In this document: piece after piece, positions 62,757 to 64,000 of the stretch
Position numbering within the stretch: the stretch's first letter is position 1
How the letters are laid out: every line of letters starts with the position of its first letter
From: Larimichthys crocea
Taxonomy: Eukaryota; Chordata; Actinopteri; Sciaenidae
Reading direction: 5' to 3'
Length of the DNA: 64,000 nucleotides
Assembly (NCBI RefSeq): GCF_000972845.2
Contig: NC_040018.1
Span: forward strand, 16,830,444-16,894,443
Position numbers and translations under genes: made by a program
Notes under the pieces: generated by a model
Told to the model about the DNA's origin: nothing
Databases searched by the model: none
What the model saw: the letters and a program-made list of their open reading frames with translations, nothing else

Positions 62757-62973
62757 CTCATTTTTAAGTTGCCAGGCAACGGTTGTCCATCGTAAACTGA
62801 TACAATATCAAAGTCTTCCTCCAGCGCCAGCGTGACGAAGGTTAGCTGGATTCGGTTCCTCTCCCCTGTTATTATCAGCCATGTACAGTTGGCGTAGTTA
62901 GGATAGCCATGGGGGAAACCGGGCGACTCTATGGTTCCATTCAGTCCTTGGACGACACCGCCACAAGATTCAG
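62757..62973 (-). CDS. csmd1: csmd1 exon encoding the first two thirds of the N-terminal CUB domain
   Basis: Seen: read on the minus strand, a 217-base exon opens after a pyrimidine-rich acceptor (ctctctcttccag, AG at 62975-62974) and closes at a GTTAGA donor (62756 downward). It starts with the last two bases of a codon, carries 71 full codons and ends with two bases (AG) of an Arg codon. Residues include ESCGG, NGTIESPGFPHGYPNYANC, ITGERNRIQL and LEEDFDIVSVYDG. Cys3 and Cys29 have the spacing of the first CUB disulfide. The acidic LEEDFD...YDG segment resembles the calcium-site face of CUB domains. NGT and NCT are N-glycosylation sequons. Known: CSMD1 is a giant neuronal membrane protein of alternating CUB and Sushi domains that restrains complement. 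Human CSMD1 as I recall it differs at only about ten positions here, whereas CSMD2 and CSMD3 differ far more. An in-frame upstream ATG does not mark the start, because the signal-peptide exon lies beyond 64000. Inference: ortholog csmd1; a and b copies cannot be told apart here. Confidence 0.95.
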
Positions 62974-64000
62974 CTGGAAGAGAGAGATGGGACAAATATG
63001 TACAAGAATATTAGAATGTTTGAATTTAGAGGTAAGATTCATTGCTGCTTTGGATATTTCAGATGTATTTTAGCACAGCTTCAATATGTGCCCAAGTCTC
63101 ATGAGAGCAACAAGTCCATGTCCTCACATACTACTGCAACATAATGTAACACATGCTTCACAGCCTCCCATGATACCACAGCATACTCCATGTGAAGCTT
63201 TCATGCAAATAGCCTAGATGAGAACATGTATATATTTAGATTTTATGTCTCTGTATAATCCTGACACTGTTAGTGTTGCGATCCACTCATCTCTGACCAG
63301 AAATAGCGTCCCCTGATGCATTTACTTATACACACTTAACTGTGCATAGAATACTGTATGATGTTGTTTTACTGCATGCACCGTGTGATCACATTGCTCA
63401 CTCATAAAATCCCATGACGGACACCAAACACTCAAACATTTGAACATGTAGACATAAGACCTCATAATAATGAACCCTTACATTAATAAAGTAGAACATG
63501 GAGCAACCCCATGGATTCACATGCACACAAATATCTGCATACACACGCAACCAAAAACACTAAGCTGCTATGAAGCCAGCTCAAACAATATTATGCATAA
63601 TATCATTATATTATTTCATAAAACGCAATATAGAAAATCTGGTTCTCCAGAAGCATATGTATCTGTCACAAAGTGCATTTTCAACATTTGGAAACGCTAC
63701 ACATCACAGCATCTGGACTAAATGCTTCATTGTACAACACAGAGTGTTGGTATGGTTAAAGTATGAATTATGAATATTTGTTTTATAGATTGAAAAACAT
63801 CCAACGCCTTTACTGTATCTTTGCCATTTAAAAAGTCATTCCAGCATTAACTATTCAGTCACTGCTGAATATTCTATAGTGTCTATAAGTGTCTCTATAG
63901 AGGCTATATCGTGGCCAAAGGTTTGACGAATTATTAAATTCCCAGCTTTTATGCCTTTTCAGTGTGAAGTTATGGTAAAAGCTATACATGCAGAGATTAA
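62974..64000 (-). other. csmd1: csmd1 intron upstream of the first CUB exon (partial)
   Basis: This is the 3' end of the intron that separates the signal-peptide exon from the CUB exon at 62757..62973. The last 30 bases before the acceptor are pyrimidine rich on the minus strand. The rest is AT-rich unique sequence with no repeat or open frame that I recognise. CSMD1 is known for very long 5' introns in other vertebrates, so exon 1 may lie far beyond the window. Confidence 0.85.

Overview
This is a stretch of vertebrate nuclear DNA, almost certainly from a teleost fish. It is AT-rich, full of microsatellites, and carries several repeat families that I recognise as typical of ray-finned fish: a tRNA-derived SINE, RTE/Rex3-like and other LINE fragments, Tc1/mariner and hAT remnants, and the short element whose ends read AAAGGTCCAGTGTGTAAG. 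There are no prokaryotic genes, operons or CRISPR arrays.

The only protein-coding gene I can support lies on the minus strand. Two exons, 62757..62973 and 20914..21026, join in frame across a 41,730-base intron to give exactly one CUB domain of about 110 residues. Its sequence matches the first (N-terminal) CUB domain of CSMD1 (CUB and Sushi multiple domains 1), a very large single-pass membrane protein of the nervous system linked to complement control and synapse biology. The window therefore holds, from right to left: the end of the intron before the first CUB exon (62974..64000), exon A (first two thirds of the CUB), a huge intron (21027..62756), exon B (last third of the CUB), and the first 20.9 kb of the next intron (1..20913). 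The signal-peptide exon lies beyond position 64000. The following Sushi exon lies beyond position 1.

Nearly everything else is intron and repeat. The most striking non-genic object is a 1,058-bp CpG-rich foldback DNA element at 18921..19978. It has about 38-bp terminal inverted repeats, further nested inverted repeats and a perfect 7-bp target duplication. Others are a LINE-fragment pair at 22058..23300, the 3' end of another LINE at 24607..25430, a SINE at 32667..32974, a hAT-like element at 37093..37687, a decayed reverse transcriptase at 43900..45308 abutted by a 348-bp MITE with perfect 19-bp inverted repeats, a Tc1 transposase relic at 47576..48077, and three relatives of one fish MITE family at 12640, 41860 and 51991. 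Long simple repeats lie at 16211, 28730, 34251, 34896, 36072, 38086, 40724, 46361 and 50157.

Most of the long open reading frames are chance products of microsatellites, purine/pyrimidine tracts or antisense LINE sequence. I found no convincing new multi-gene system. The foldback element is the best candidate for something undescribed.
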